This document shows, piece by piece, positions 8,235 through 15,962 of a stretch of DNA of 64,000 nt; positions within the stretch are counted from its first letter, which is position 1, and each line of letters opens with the position of its first letter. A program made the translations under genes and the position numbers. The notes below the pieces were generated by a model. The model saw only the letters and a list, made by a program, of their open reading frames with translations, was not told the origin of the DNA and did no database searches. Source of the DNA: Sphingobium cyanobacteriorum (lineage in GTDB: Bacteria; Pseudomonadota; Alphaproteobacteria; Sphingomonadales; Sphingomonadaceae); NCBI RefSeq assembly GCF_030580935.1, contig NZ_JAUQOM010000001.1, positions 248,001-312,000 on the forward strand. The letters are read 5' to 3'.

Positions 8235-8668
8235 TCCCCGGCTTTCCAGACGCGCAGCCGATTGCGGGGCTAATTGGCGGGCTGATGATTGGTCTGGCCG
8301 CTGCGATCATGTTGCTAGGACTGGGGCGGATCGCCGGGGTCAGCGGGCTGACGGCGCGCGCTACCGGGCTGGCGGACAGTGGTCCGCCGCGCAGCGTGGC
8401 GGCGGCTTTCATCATCGGCTTGCCGCTTGGTGCTCTCTTGGTCGCCTGGCTGTGGGGCGGAGTGCCTGCGAGCTTCCCTGCGCCGGGCCTGCTGATTGTC
8501 GCGGGGCTGGTCGTCGGCTTCGGCACGCGGCTGGGGTCGGGTTGCACCAGCGGCCATGGCGTGTGCGGCCTGTCGCGCCTGTCACGCCGCTCGATCGTCG
8601 CGACGGCCCTGTTCATGGGTAGCGGTTTTGCGACCGTGGCGCTGATGCGTCTGGCAGGCGCAATCTGA
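8231..8668 (+). CDS. YeeE/YedE family membrane protein, first half-transporter
   Basis: A 145-residue membrane protein with about four hydrophobic segments and the family signature RLGSGCTSGHGVCGLSRLSR, which contains the paired cysteines that conduct thiosulfate or related sulfur species in YeeE. YeeE/YedE in this context is split into two half-size genes; this is the N-terminal-like half. It overlaps the dioxygenase (ATGA) and the next gene (TGATG), indicating tight co-translation. Whether it imports thiosulfate or exports a sulfur product cannot be read from the sequence. Confidence 0.88.
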   Translation: MIPGFPDAQPIAGLIGGLMIGLAAAIMLLGLGRIAGVSGLTARATGLADSGPPRSVAAAFIIGLPLGALLVAWLWGGVPASFPAPGLLIVAGLVVGFGTRLGSGCTSGHGVCGLSRLSRRSIVATALFMGSGFATVALMRLAGAI

Positions 8669-9078
8669 TGCGGATCATATTGGCGCTGTTGTCGGGCGTG
8701 CTGTTCGGCGCGGGACTGGCGATTTCCGGCATGGCGGATCCGATGCGGGTGCGCGCATTCCTCGATCTGTTCGGGGCATGGGACCCCACGCTCGCCTTCG
8801 TCATAGGCGGAGCGATGATACCGATGTCGCTGGCCTGGATGGTTCAGAGGCGGATCGAGCGCCCATTCGTCGACAAGGCTTTTACCCTCCCTAACACGCA
8901 CGGGGTCGACGGCAAGCTGGCGCTGGGCGCAATCCTGTTCGGTATCGGCTGGGGCATTGGCGGGCTGTGCCCTGGTCCCGCCATTGCCAGCCTGTCGCTC
9001 GCCCCGGCGGCTGTAGCCCCGTTCGTGCTCGCCATGCTGGGCGGCATGGCGCTTCATCGCTTTACCATAAGATCATAA
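8668..9078 (+). CDS. YeeE/YedE family membrane protein, second half (DUF6691 type)
   Basis: A 136-residue partner of the preceding gene with hydrophobic segments at about 1-22, 45-62, 80-105 and 112-130. The signature WGIGGLCPGPAIASL carries one conserved Cys, equivalent to the pore cysteine motif of YeeE, and GLAISGMADPMRVRAFLDL is typical of this half. Start and previous stop share TGATG. Two half-proteins probably assemble into one transporter in the inner membrane. Confidence 0.88.
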   Translation: MRIILALLSGVLFGAGLAISGMADPMRVRAFLDLFGAWDPTLAFVIGGAMIPMSLAWMVQRRIERPFVDKAFTLPNTHGVDGKLALGAILFGIGWGIGGLCPGPAIASLSLAPAAVAPFVLAMLGGMALHRFTIRS

Positions 9079-9109
9079 CCGGCCTCGCGCCGGACCCAGG
9101 AGGTTCCCC

Positions 9110-10687
9110 ATGGACATCAAGCAACTGACCCCGACGCTGAGTGTCACCGCGCAGCTTATGCCAGCCGACGTCGCGCAAGCCGGGGCGGCAGGTTTTCGTG
9201 CGATCCTCTGCAATCGGCCCGATGGCGAAGGCGCGGAGCAGCCGACGGCTGCCGAGATTGGCGCAGTGGCGCGTGCCGCAGGACTTGGCTTTGCCTATGT
9301 CCCGGCGGTGGCGGGGTCGCTAACCGATGCCGATGCTGCTGCCATGCGTGTGGCGCTCGACAGCCTGCCCGGTCCAGTACTCGCCTATTGCCGGTCGGGT
9401 GCGCGCGCGGAAAAACTGGCGGAGATGGCAGGGGCATTGAACAGCAAGGATGCCGCCCATTATGATATTCTGATCGTTGGCGGTGGCAGCGCCGGTATCG
9501 CCACCGCAGCCAGCATCCTCAAGCGGCGGCGTAATATCCGCCTCGCGATTATCGAACCCAGTGATGCGCATTATTACCAGCCCGGCTGGACCATGGTTGG
9601 CGCAGGCGTGTTCGACAGCAGCTTTACCCGGCGGGGCGAGGCCGGACTGATCCCGCGCGGCGCGGAATGGATCAAGGCGTCGGCAAGCGCCTTCCTGCCC
9701 GACGAGAAGATGGTGATGCTCGATGACGACCGACGGATCACCTATGGCGTGCTGATCGTCTGTCCCGGCATCGTCCTGGACTGGGACGCCATCCCCGGCC
9801 TGCCGGACGCTCTGGGGCATGATGGCGTGACGTCCAACTATCGCTATGATCTGGCTCCCTATACCAACCGGCTGGTCAAGCAGTTCAAGGGCGGGCGGGC
9901 GTTGTTCACCCAGCCGCCCATGCCGATCAAATGCGCGGGCGCGCCGCAAAAGGCGATGTATCTGTCCTGCTACCGCTGGGAAAAATCCGGCGTGCTGGCG
10001 CGGAGCGACGTGCAGTTCCATACGGCAGGAGCCGTGCTGTTCGGCGTCCCGGCCTATGTCCCGGCGCTGATGGACTATGTTGACCGTTATGGCATCCATC
10101 TCAATTTCGGTTCGAAGCTGGTCGAGATTGACGGCCCGGCCAAAACCGCGATCTTCGAGCAGGCCGATGGCGACGGAGTAAAGCGCGTGGCGGAGCGGTT
10201 CGACATGATCCATGTCGTGCCGCCGCAGGTTGCGCCAGACTTCATCCGCACCAGTCCGCTGGCCAGCGCGTCGGGCTTTGTCGAGGTGGACGAAGCCACG
10301 CTGCGCCACCTGCGCTATTCCGACATTTTCGCGCTGGGCGACGCCTGCTCAACCTCCAATGCCAAGACGATGGCGGCCGCGCGCAAACAGGCACCGGTGG
10401 TAGCGGTCAATGCGCTGGCCGCGCTCGATGGCCAGCCGCCGGTTGCGACCTATGACGGTTATGGCAGTTGCCCGCTGACGGTGGAGGCGGGCAAGATCGT
10501 GCTGGCCGAATTTGGCTATGGCGGCAAGCTGATGCCCAGCTTTCCCGACTGGCTGATCGACGGCACCCGGCCATCGCGCCTGTCCTGGCTGCTCAAAGAT
10601 ACGATCTTGCCGCCTGTTTACTGGCACGGGATGCTCAAGGGGCGCGAGTGGATGGTCAAGCCGCAGATGATCGGCACGCGGCCATGA
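9110..10687 (+). CDS. DUF442 phosphatase-like domain fused to sulfide:quinone oxidoreductase
   Basis: A 525-residue two-domain protein. Residues about 1-110 are a DUF442/TIGR01244 domain with a phosphatase-type loop AYCRSGARAEKL, as found in Blh proteins. Residues about 118-525 are an FAD-binding sulfide:quinone reductase: dinucleotide motif DILIVGGGSAGIATAAS, catalytic Cys in PIKCAGAPQKAMYL and another in ALGDACSTSNAKTM. SQR oxidises sulfide to persulfide at the membrane and passes electrons to quinone, feeding the dioxygenase at 7.3 kb. A strong AGGAGG site lies 6 nt before the ATG. DUF442 is often fused to the dioxygenase instead, so the SQR fusion is an alternative arrangement. Confidence 0.92.
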   Translation: MDIKQLTPTLSVTAQLMPADVAQAGAAGFRAILCNRPDGEGAEQPTAAEIGAVARAAGLGFAYVPAVAGSLTDADAAAMRVALDSLPGPVLAYCRSGARAEKLAEMAGALNSKDAAHYDILIVGGGSAGIATAASILKRRRNIRLAIIEPSDAHYYQPGWTMVGAGVFDSSFTRRGEAGLIPRGAEWIKASASAFLPDEKMVMLDDDRRITYGVLIVCPGIVLDWDAIPGLPDALGHDGVTSNYRYDLAPYTNRLVKQFKGGRALFTQPPMPIKCAGAPQKAMYLSCYRWEKSGVLARSDVQFHTAGAVLFGVPAYVPALMDYVDRYGIHLNFGSKLVEIDGPAKTAIFEQADGDGVKRVAERFDMIHVVPPQVAPDFIRTSPLASASGFVEVDEATLRHLRYSDIFALGDACSTSNAKTMAAARKQAPVVAVNALAALDGQPPVATYDGYGSCPLTVEAGKIVLAEFGYGGKLMPSFPDWLIDGTRPSRLSWLLKDTILPPVYWHGMLKGREWMVKPQMIGTRP

Positions 10688-11481
10688 TGACCACCGCGCA
10701 ATATCTGCTGGGTGGCATGTCCGGCGGGCTGGTCGGTTTCGTGCTGGGGCTGGTCGGCGGGGGCGGCTCGATCCTTGCCGTGCCGTTGATGGTCTATCTG
10801 GTCGGCGTACCCAACGCCCATGTCGCCATCGGCACCAGCGCGCTGGCCGTCGCGGCCAATGCGGCGGCAGGCCTGGCCAGCCATGCCCGCGCCCATCATG
10901 TCAAATGGCGGTGCGGCGGCATCTATGCGGCGGCGGGGATCGTCGGCGCGCTGGCCGGATCGACATTCGGCAAGATGGTCGACGGCGAAAAGTTACTGGC
11001 GCTATTTGCTTTGGTGATGCTGTTGGTCGGCGCGTTGATGCTCAAAGGCCGGGGCAACCCCGGCAATCCGGGGGCCGAATGCAACCGGGAAAAAGCGCCC
11101 AAGGTCGTCGCCTATGGGCTGGGATCGGGATTATTCTCCGGTTTTTTTGGCATTGGTGGCGGCTTCCTGATCGTGCCGGGCCTGGTCGCGTCGACGGGCA
11201 TGCCGATGCTGATGGCGGTCGGCACGTCGCTCGTCGCGGTTACGGCATTCGGGCTGACTACGGCAGCTAATTACGCCTTTTCCGGCCTTGTCGACTGGCC
11301 GCTCGCTGCTGTGTTCGTTGCCGGTGGCGTCGCAGGCAGCATCGGCGGTACGCGGCTGGCCGAAACACTGGGCGGCAAGACCGGGCGGCTGACCACGGTT
11401 TTTGCCGGGCTGATCTTCATCGTCGCGCTCTACATGCTCTGGCAAAGCGCTGCCGCCTTCCTGCCCGGCATGACAATCTGA
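10684..11481 (+). CDS. TauE/SafE family sulfite/sulfonate exporter
   Basis: A 265-residue polytopic membrane protein with eight or so hydrophobic segments and the internal repeat typical of TauE/SafE: FVLGLVGGGGSILAVPLMVY near the N terminus and SGFFGIGGGFLIVPGLV after the midpoint. It is probably the exporter for sulfite produced by the dioxygenase, though the family also moves sulfoacetate and other anions. The start ATG at 10684 (followed at once by a second ATG) overlaps the SQR stop, so it closes the operon. GC drops sharply after its stop. Confidence 0.9.
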   Translation: MMTTAQYLLGGMSGGLVGFVLGLVGGGGSILAVPLMVYLVGVPNAHVAIGTSALAVAANAAAGLASHARAHHVKWRCGGIYAAAGIVGALAGSTFGKMVDGEKLLALFALVMLLVGALMLKGRGNPGNPGAECNREKAPKVVAYGLGSGLFSGFFGIGGGFLIVPGLVASTGMPMLMAVGTSLVAVTAFGLTTAANYAFSGLVDWPLAAVFVAGGVAGSIGGTRLAETLGGKTGRLTTVFAGLIFIVALYMLWQSAAAFLPGMTI

Positions 11482-11547
11482 CCCATCCCTTTCCCTCTGG
11501 CTGATTTCTCGCGAGCATGTGAGATATGCATGTGACGCTTAACAGAG

Positions 11548-12647
11548 GTGATGAAAGTGTCTGAGATAAATATCGGCGATGCCCGTTACGCGTTTAACAG
11601 TGCTGTCGACATTGTGGCTTACGCAAACGAGCAAGCTCGCCTATGGCAGTACCACCTTGAACATTCACCTTCTCCTGCTCGTCGCTTACAGGGTAATGCA
11701 AAGCGATATTTCGAGCAAATGGGGTTGGCTTGGAACTTACTCAACGAAGCAATCGACAAAAAATTTGGCGATAGTATTGAAACTACCGAAGTAAATGATT
11801 TGGATCAGCTATGCTCCGTCATTCCTTTGGTGGATTTTCATACATTTCAAAACGGAGGCCATCGAATCACAGAACAAGATGTGCATGTGCTTGAAAAAGC
11901 CGTCACGTCGTTCCGCCAACGTTATGTGTCTGCACCGCCCAAAGTAGCATTGCGCCTAGATGACGGGACTCAGCGCACACCCGCTGAAGTTGGCGAGCTT
12001 TACAATCGGGTGACCGCGCTCCGCCGCGAGATTGAAGACTTGAGTAATACTGCGCAGCAAAAAGTAGATGAAGCAATGGCTTCCGTAGATCGATGGAAAT
12101 CGAATCTTGAAATTGATTTTTCTGAGATACAGAAGGCCTATCGCGAACAGATGGTGATCAACGAACCGGTCAAGCTTTGGAAAATCCGCATGTCTCTTCA
12201 CGAGAAAAATCGGTGGAGATACTTGGGCGTCGCAATTTTTCTGGGTTTGGTAACAATCGCGGTCCCTGCATGGCTTGGCACATGCTTATTCGAATAGAAT
12301 ATGGCCTTGCCTAATGGCATTACCGTCGATGCAACAGTACAGGTCGTTTTTAAATCATCGGTGACGCTGCTCGTCCTGACCATCCTGCTCTGGGCCACTC
12401 GACTTTGCGTGCGCTTTTACATGATCAGCAGCATCTAGCGTTAGACGCTGCGGCAAGATCCGCAATGGTGGAAACGTATCTCGGCCTTCGCACCGAAAAC
12501 GCTTTGGAAGCCACCGACAGAGCAATCGTGCTAGGCGCTCTGTTTCGCCCGGTCACTGACGGCCTTGTTAATGACGACGCCATGCCACTCACATCGACAT
12601 CTGCGCTCGCGACGGCAGCACTCACTCGCAATCCAAAATCCGGATAA
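11548..12647 (+). pseudogene. Broken membrane-associated protein gene (DUF6161-like)
   Basis: The first 249 codons encode a soluble helical region with a coiled coil (about residues 150-200) and a first transmembrane segment (RYLGVAIFLGLVTIAVPAWL). An in-frame TAG at 12295-12297 interrupts, but the frame continues with a second membrane segment (SVTLLVLTILLWATRL) to about 12421. A one-base deletion then shifts into HLALDAAARSAMVETYLGLR and ALFRPVTDGLVNDD, the tail I associate with DUF6161 proteins. So one gene of about 365 codons carries one nonsense and one frameshift lesion. Its GC is lower than the sulfide operon. A sequencing error could mimic the shift, but not easily both lesions. Confidence 0.72.
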
Positions 12648-12669
12648 GACTGCTTGCCACCCATTCTTG

Positions 12670-12838
12670 CCCCACGCTCCACCCACTGGGACGCCCCGGT
12701 TTCAAGCCCAAAGGCACGTAAACAAGGGTATCCCCTAGCTAGAAGCCGGAAGCTATTTTCCCTTTGATTTCCGAAAATTGCCTACAGAAGGCGCTGGTGC
12801 GCTTACAGGACTCGAACCTGTGACCCCCGCATTACGAA
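12670..12838 (-). repeat. Diverged duplicate of tRNA-Thr 3' half plus downstream flank (left att-like site)
   Basis: This stretch aligns with 32253-32418, roughly three quarters identical by eye. The match covers about 115 bp of DNA downstream of tRNA-Thr and the tRNA's 3' half from the anticodon loop to CCA (here 12795-12838), and it stops exactly after the anticodon loop (ATTACGAA). The T stem differs from the intact gene (ACAGG/CCTGT versus ACGTG/CACGT) yet still pairs, so the half-tRNA came from a real tRNA of another lineage. It marks the left end of the island whose right end is the intact tRNA-Thr. 12839-13055 holds no recognisable gene. Confidence 0.75.
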
Positions 12839-13055
12839 GGCTACTGACGCCTTGCTGGAAAGGTGAGATTTTCTCCAGAATTTTGGATAGAAGCGAGGGC
12901 GATTTCGCCTTTCCCCACACCAGACCCAAATGCAGCGGAAGTCCGGTTTGGCCGGTTTCCTACTGAAAGCGCTTTGGTAGGAAGCAAAGTGGAAATTCGA
13001 CCTGCGCTATACCCGGATAGAGCCTGCTCAAGACAGCGTAAAAATGTTGATTCCC

Positions 13056-13404
13056 CTCCAGCATGATCGCTCGCTCGAACTCGGCGACCGCCCCGTGGAC
13101 GAGCGCATGTTTACCTCCGTTTCTGCGAAGTCGAGGATGCGCAGCGCCACCTGCTTGCCTCCAAGGCCGCCACGATACCCAGCAGGTCGGCGGTGGACCG
13201 GGCAAGGCGGTCAAGCCGGGTCACGATCAGCGTGTCACCCTCGCGCACGAAGTCCAGCGCCGCCACAAGCTGGTCGCGCTGCGCAACCGACGACGCCTGT
13301 TCGCTGAACAGTTTTTGGCAACCAGTTGCAGCAAGCGCCACCTCCTGCGCCTCCAGCCCCGCAACCTGGTCAACCGTCGACGTTCTCGCATAGCCGATCA
13401 ACAT
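13056..13404 (-). pseudogene. Serine recombinase (resolvase) with frameshifts
   Basis: Begins as a standard Tn3-type resolvase, MLIGYARTSTVDQVAGLEAQ, with the catalytic Ser in ARTST and LIVTRLDRLARSTADLLGIV. After ALE the frame is lost. The correct reading resumes in another frame as KQVALRILDFAETEVNMRSSTGR, and a second shift leads to AVAEFERAIMLE. There is no C-terminal helix-turn-helix. The first 58 codons and the upstream region are duplicated at 14227-14588. Confidence 0.82.
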
Positions 13405-13590
13405 ATCCGCACCTCGATCCCTGAAAGATCGAGCCTAGCCGAGTGCCAGGTGTGGTCCAGCATGATCGGAACATCACATTGATATTATTGATATTTTCTC
13501 ACGAAGCCCAAGAGGCGGCGATAAACCACCTCAATGATCCCCGCACCCTCCTTGCGAGACACTCCGCCCGCGCGCCGTTCATGTCTCACG
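13228..13590. repeat. Long direct repeat, copy 1 (resolvase start and upstream region)
   Basis: About 360 bp covering the first 58 codons of the resolvase and some 185 bp upstream of it, repeated in the same orientation at 14227-14588 with offset close to 999 bp. The copies are close to identical near the start codon and drift apart outward. The upstream part contains GATCCCTGAAAGATCGAGCC and may include a resolution site. The two copies bracket a small two-gene cassette. Confidence 0.8.
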
Positions 13591-13625
13591 GCAGCAGGAC
13601 TATGTGATAGCCGTGAGAACACAGA

Positions 13626-14033
13626 TCATTCTACGCAAAGATACTCATCATCATCAAGCTTCACGACAGAGATACGATACTCGGTATGACCGGCAAGGCC
13701 CCTTGTTTTTAAGCGGACAACAATATCCACCTCAGAGCTTTGCCGATCACCAATCACCCAAGCCTCATAGCTCTTCTCAGCATTTCGAAATCTTTGACTG
13801 AGATCAAGCCTTTCAACTCTGAGAAAGGCTTCCATCCAACCTTCAAGATGACGAAGCTCTCGAATGACATAGTTTGAAGGAAGCTTCCATTTTACATGGG
13901 ACGATCCAACACTCTCCAAAAAAGAGAGGATCGTCTCATGGCTTGGTAACTCATTGTCCCCATAGAATATCAAGTCGCCGCCATCTTCCAACCTGAGCGT
14001 TCCGACTTTCTTGCCGAGAATATTCAGGGCCAT
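13626..14033 (-). CDS. Hypothetical protein, possible immunity protein
   Basis: A 135-residue acidic soluble protein I do not recognise (start MALNILGKKVGTLRLED, end VVKLDDDEYLCVE). It follows the resolvase-fusion frame by 3 bp on the minus strand and has markedly lower GC than the host. Its place directly downstream of what looks like the C-terminal end of a larger protein, inside an RHS toxin island, is the usual place for an immunity gene; this is inference from position only. No membrane segment or signal peptide. Confidence 0.55.
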   Translation of the reverse strand: MALNILGKKVGTLRLEDGGDLIFYGDNELPSHETILSFLESVGSSHVKWKLPSNYVIRELRHLEGWMEAFLRVERLDLSQRFRNAEKSYEAWVIGDRQSSEVDIVVRLKTRGLAGHTEYRISVVKLDDDEYLCVE

Positions 14034-14036
14034 CTT

Positions 14037-14402
14037 TCAAAAGTCCTTCTTGGGATCAATCAAATCCGCACCTACACGAAGAATATCAGCAACATTTGAA
14101 GCTGGATCAATGAAATCCAAAGCTCCTGCCGCCCCTCTTTCGAAACTCGAACTGTTCTCCGTCAGATTATCCGAAGAAGTTCCAATCTCATTGGCAACGT
14201 CACGCATCGCACCTGCAACCGAGACAAGCGTGTCGCCTTCGCGCACGAAGTCCAGCGCGGCGGCGAGCTGCTCGCGCTGCGCAACCGACAACGCCTGTTC
14301 GCTGAACAGCTTTTGGCAACCCGTTGCAAGGAGCGACGTCTCCTGCGCCTCCAGCCCCGCAACCTGCTCAACCGTCGACGTTCTGGCATAGCCGATCAAC
14401 AT
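14037..14402 (-). CDS. Resolvase N terminus fused to an unrelated C-terminal fragment
   Basis: Residues 1-58 copy the resolvase at 13.4 kb (MLIGYARTSTVEQVAGLEAQ through FVREGDTL). From residue 59 the text becomes VSVAGAMRDVANEIGTSSDN and ends ERGAAGALDFIDPASNVADI then LRVGADLIDPKKDF, with no resolvase character and lower GC. The join falls exactly where the direct repeat ends, so a recombination event captured the end of another gene. The C-terminal part resembles the helical end of a large secreted toxin only in a general way; function unknown. The 121-residue frame is open and could be expressed. Confidence 0.6.
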   Translation of the reverse strand: MLIGYARTSTVEQVAGLEAQETSLLATGCQKLFSEQALSVAQREQLAAALDFVREGDTLVSVAGAMRDVANEIGTSSDNLTENSSSFERGAAGALDFIDPASNVADILRVGADLIDPKKDF

Positions 14403-14588
14403 ATCCGCACCTCGATCCCTGAAAGATCGAGCCTAGCCGAGTGCCAGGTGTGGTCCAGCATGTTCGGAACATCACATTGATATTATTGATCTTTTCTCAC
14501 GAGGCTCTGGAGGCGGCGATAATCCGTATCACTGATCCCCGCACCTTTCTTGCGAGACACATCGCCCGCGTGCCGTCCATGTCTCATG
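14227..14588. repeat. Long direct repeat, copy 2
   Basis: Second copy of the roughly 360-bp repeat described at 13228-13590, same orientation. It supplies the start codon, ribosome site and first 58 codons of the fusion frame at 14037-14402. Recombination between the copies would delete the intervening two-gene cassette. Confidence 0.8.
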
Positions 14589-14618
14589 CAGGCAAGATCG
14601 TGTGGGTCAACACTTGCC

Positions 14619-15176
14619 TTACAATACAGTCAACACTGCTTCACCCTTGTTCGCCTCCCTCATCACGGCAATAGTCGCACCAAGATCACGGGCTTGCCGC
14701 CTCAGTTCCTGCTGCACAACCGGATGACTAAGTATCTGCAACTCCGCCGCATCAGTATATTCGGTCGCATTGATAAGCTGCGAGGCATATCTGTCAGCCG
14801 TTTCATAGGCCCGTCGAGCAGACCAAGCAGCGTTCTGCGCAGCTTGCTCATGCAAACTACGGGCGGTGTATATCAGCGCGGCACACGCATCCTCAATGAC
14901 TGCCGCGCCAAAGCTGCCATCGTCATCTTCACTTGGCATGACATCCAGCAACTGCCCTTCCAACGAGACAACAACTCTTAAATCACCAACCTCTATCGCT
15001 TGCCATATAGCCTCACTGGCGTTCGCCAATATGCCCGCTGTGCTGGAGCGATCTGCAAACTCCATACCACTGCGCACCAATCGCTCAGCACAGACTACGG
15101 CAAAAGCCGCAACCTTCCTCTCATCGAGGGAGGCCAGCTTTTCGACTAAGTCCGCTTCGTCAAATCTCAGGTCCAT
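14619..15176 (-). CDS. DUF416-like protein, candidate immunity protein for the deaminase tip
   Basis: A 185-residue soluble helical protein. The opening VEKLASLDERKVAAFAVVCAERL, the middle EDDDGSFGAAVIEDACAALI and AAWSARRAYETADRYA resemble the DUF416 (YjaG) family, several members of which occur as immunity genes beside toxins. The ATG follows the stop of the deaminase cassette directly, so the two are coupled. Inferred role: bind and block the deaminase. Family assignment is from remembered patterns and should be tested. Confidence 0.68.
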   Translation of the reverse strand: MDLRFDEADLVEKLASLDERKVAAFAVVCAERLVRSGMEFADRSSTAGILANASEAIWQAIEVGDLRVVVSLEGQLLDVMPSEDDDGSFGAAVIEDACAALIYTARSLHEQAAQNAAWSARRAYETADRYASQLINATEYTDAAELQILSHPVVQQELRRQARDLGATIAVMREANKGEAVLTVL

Positions 15177-15773
15177 TCACCAAAACTTCCACCAAGGTTT
15201 AGCCGCAGGCCAAGTCGCTGTTGTAGGAGATGTCAACTTACCTCCGCTACTCCTAATCTCGGCCGCACAAGAAGGGCAGATGGGCCGACTAGCAGCCAAA
15301 CCTTGAGGGGTGGCACCAGATGTAGCAGCTTGCCGAAGGGCGGTGACTTCTGCATGAGCGCCTGGCGCTCTCGCTGCGGTTTCTCCGGGGGCCAGAGCTG
15401 CACGCTGCGCTGGTGTCAAATCTCGGCCTCCGCCCGCTACAACCCTGCCAGTATTGGTTTCAAGCACTGCCGTTGTGCGCCTGCTTTGCGCTACAGGGTC
15501 TAGCACCGAATGAACCTGATTGGCTCTTGCCGATGCTCCGGCAGTCGCCTGCACTTCGGCACGAGCCTCCGTAGCGCCTAGCCTCAGAGATGCTGTCCCT
15601 AAGCCGCTTGCAGGCCCCACACCCAATGTTGGTGGAAGCCCTCCCAATGCCCAACCGAACTCGCCCTGCGCCAGCCCTTCTGCCAGTTGACCAAGATCAT
15701 GAGCAACCATTTGGCCCCAGGCAACAGCATCATCAACTATACCCAACTTGCCTGTCGGGTCGCTTCGGTTCAC
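15177..15773 (-). CDS. Displaced RHS toxin tip with predicted deaminase domain
   Basis: A headless RHS C-terminal cassette. Reading upstream of the GTG start, DNA to 15794 encodes AYVANDPVNRSDPTGK, the conserved RHS hinge, matching [15 protein letters not shown] of the intact RHS gene. A pretoxin region is followed by a C-terminal domain with GAHAEVTAL and PICPSCA, the HxE and PCxxC zinc motifs of the cytidine deaminase superfamily as seen in bacterial deaminase toxins. Without the RHS shell it is probably silent until recombined, unless translated from the GTG. It abuts its presumed immunity gene. Target (DNA, RNA or nucleotide) is unknown. Confidence 0.78.
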   Translation of the reverse strand: MNRSDPTGKLGIVDDAVAWGQMVAHDLGQLAEGLAQGEFGWALGGLPPTLGVGPASGLGTASLRLGATEARAEVQATAGASARANQVHSVLDPVAQSRRTTAVLETNTGRVVAGGGRDLTPAQRAALAPGETAARAPGAHAEVTALRQAATSGATPQGLAASRPICPSCAAEIRSSGGKLTSPTTATWPAAKPWWKFW

Positions 15774-15794
15774 CGGATCGTTTGCGACATAAGC

Positions 15795-15962
15795 CTAGGC
15801 GAAAACGACTCCAAAAATGAATGCCAATGGATAAAGCCACGGATATGCGATCCTCATTTCACCAGCATAAAGACTGAAAATGATATCTCCTGCTAATGGC
15901 AATGCCATCAGCAAAAGGCCTCGAATTACCGCGCGTCTCGCACGTGTTTTGTTGATTTTCAT
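15795..15962 (-). CDS. Small membrane protein, candidate immunity protein of the current RHS tip
   Basis: A 55-residue protein starting [20 protein letters not shown] with two hydrophobic stretches (about 15-30 and 38-54). The ATG overlaps the RHS stop as TGATG, so it is translated together with the RHS protein. Its stop is followed immediately by the hinge of the displaced tip, which defines the end of the active toxin-immunity module. A membrane immunity protein would suit a toxin acting on the membrane or in the periplasm; not demonstrated. It is unlike any family I recognise. Confidence 0.6.
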   Translation of the reverse strand: MKINKTRARRAVIRGLLLMALPLAGDIIFSLYAGEMRIAYPWLYPLAFIFGVVFA

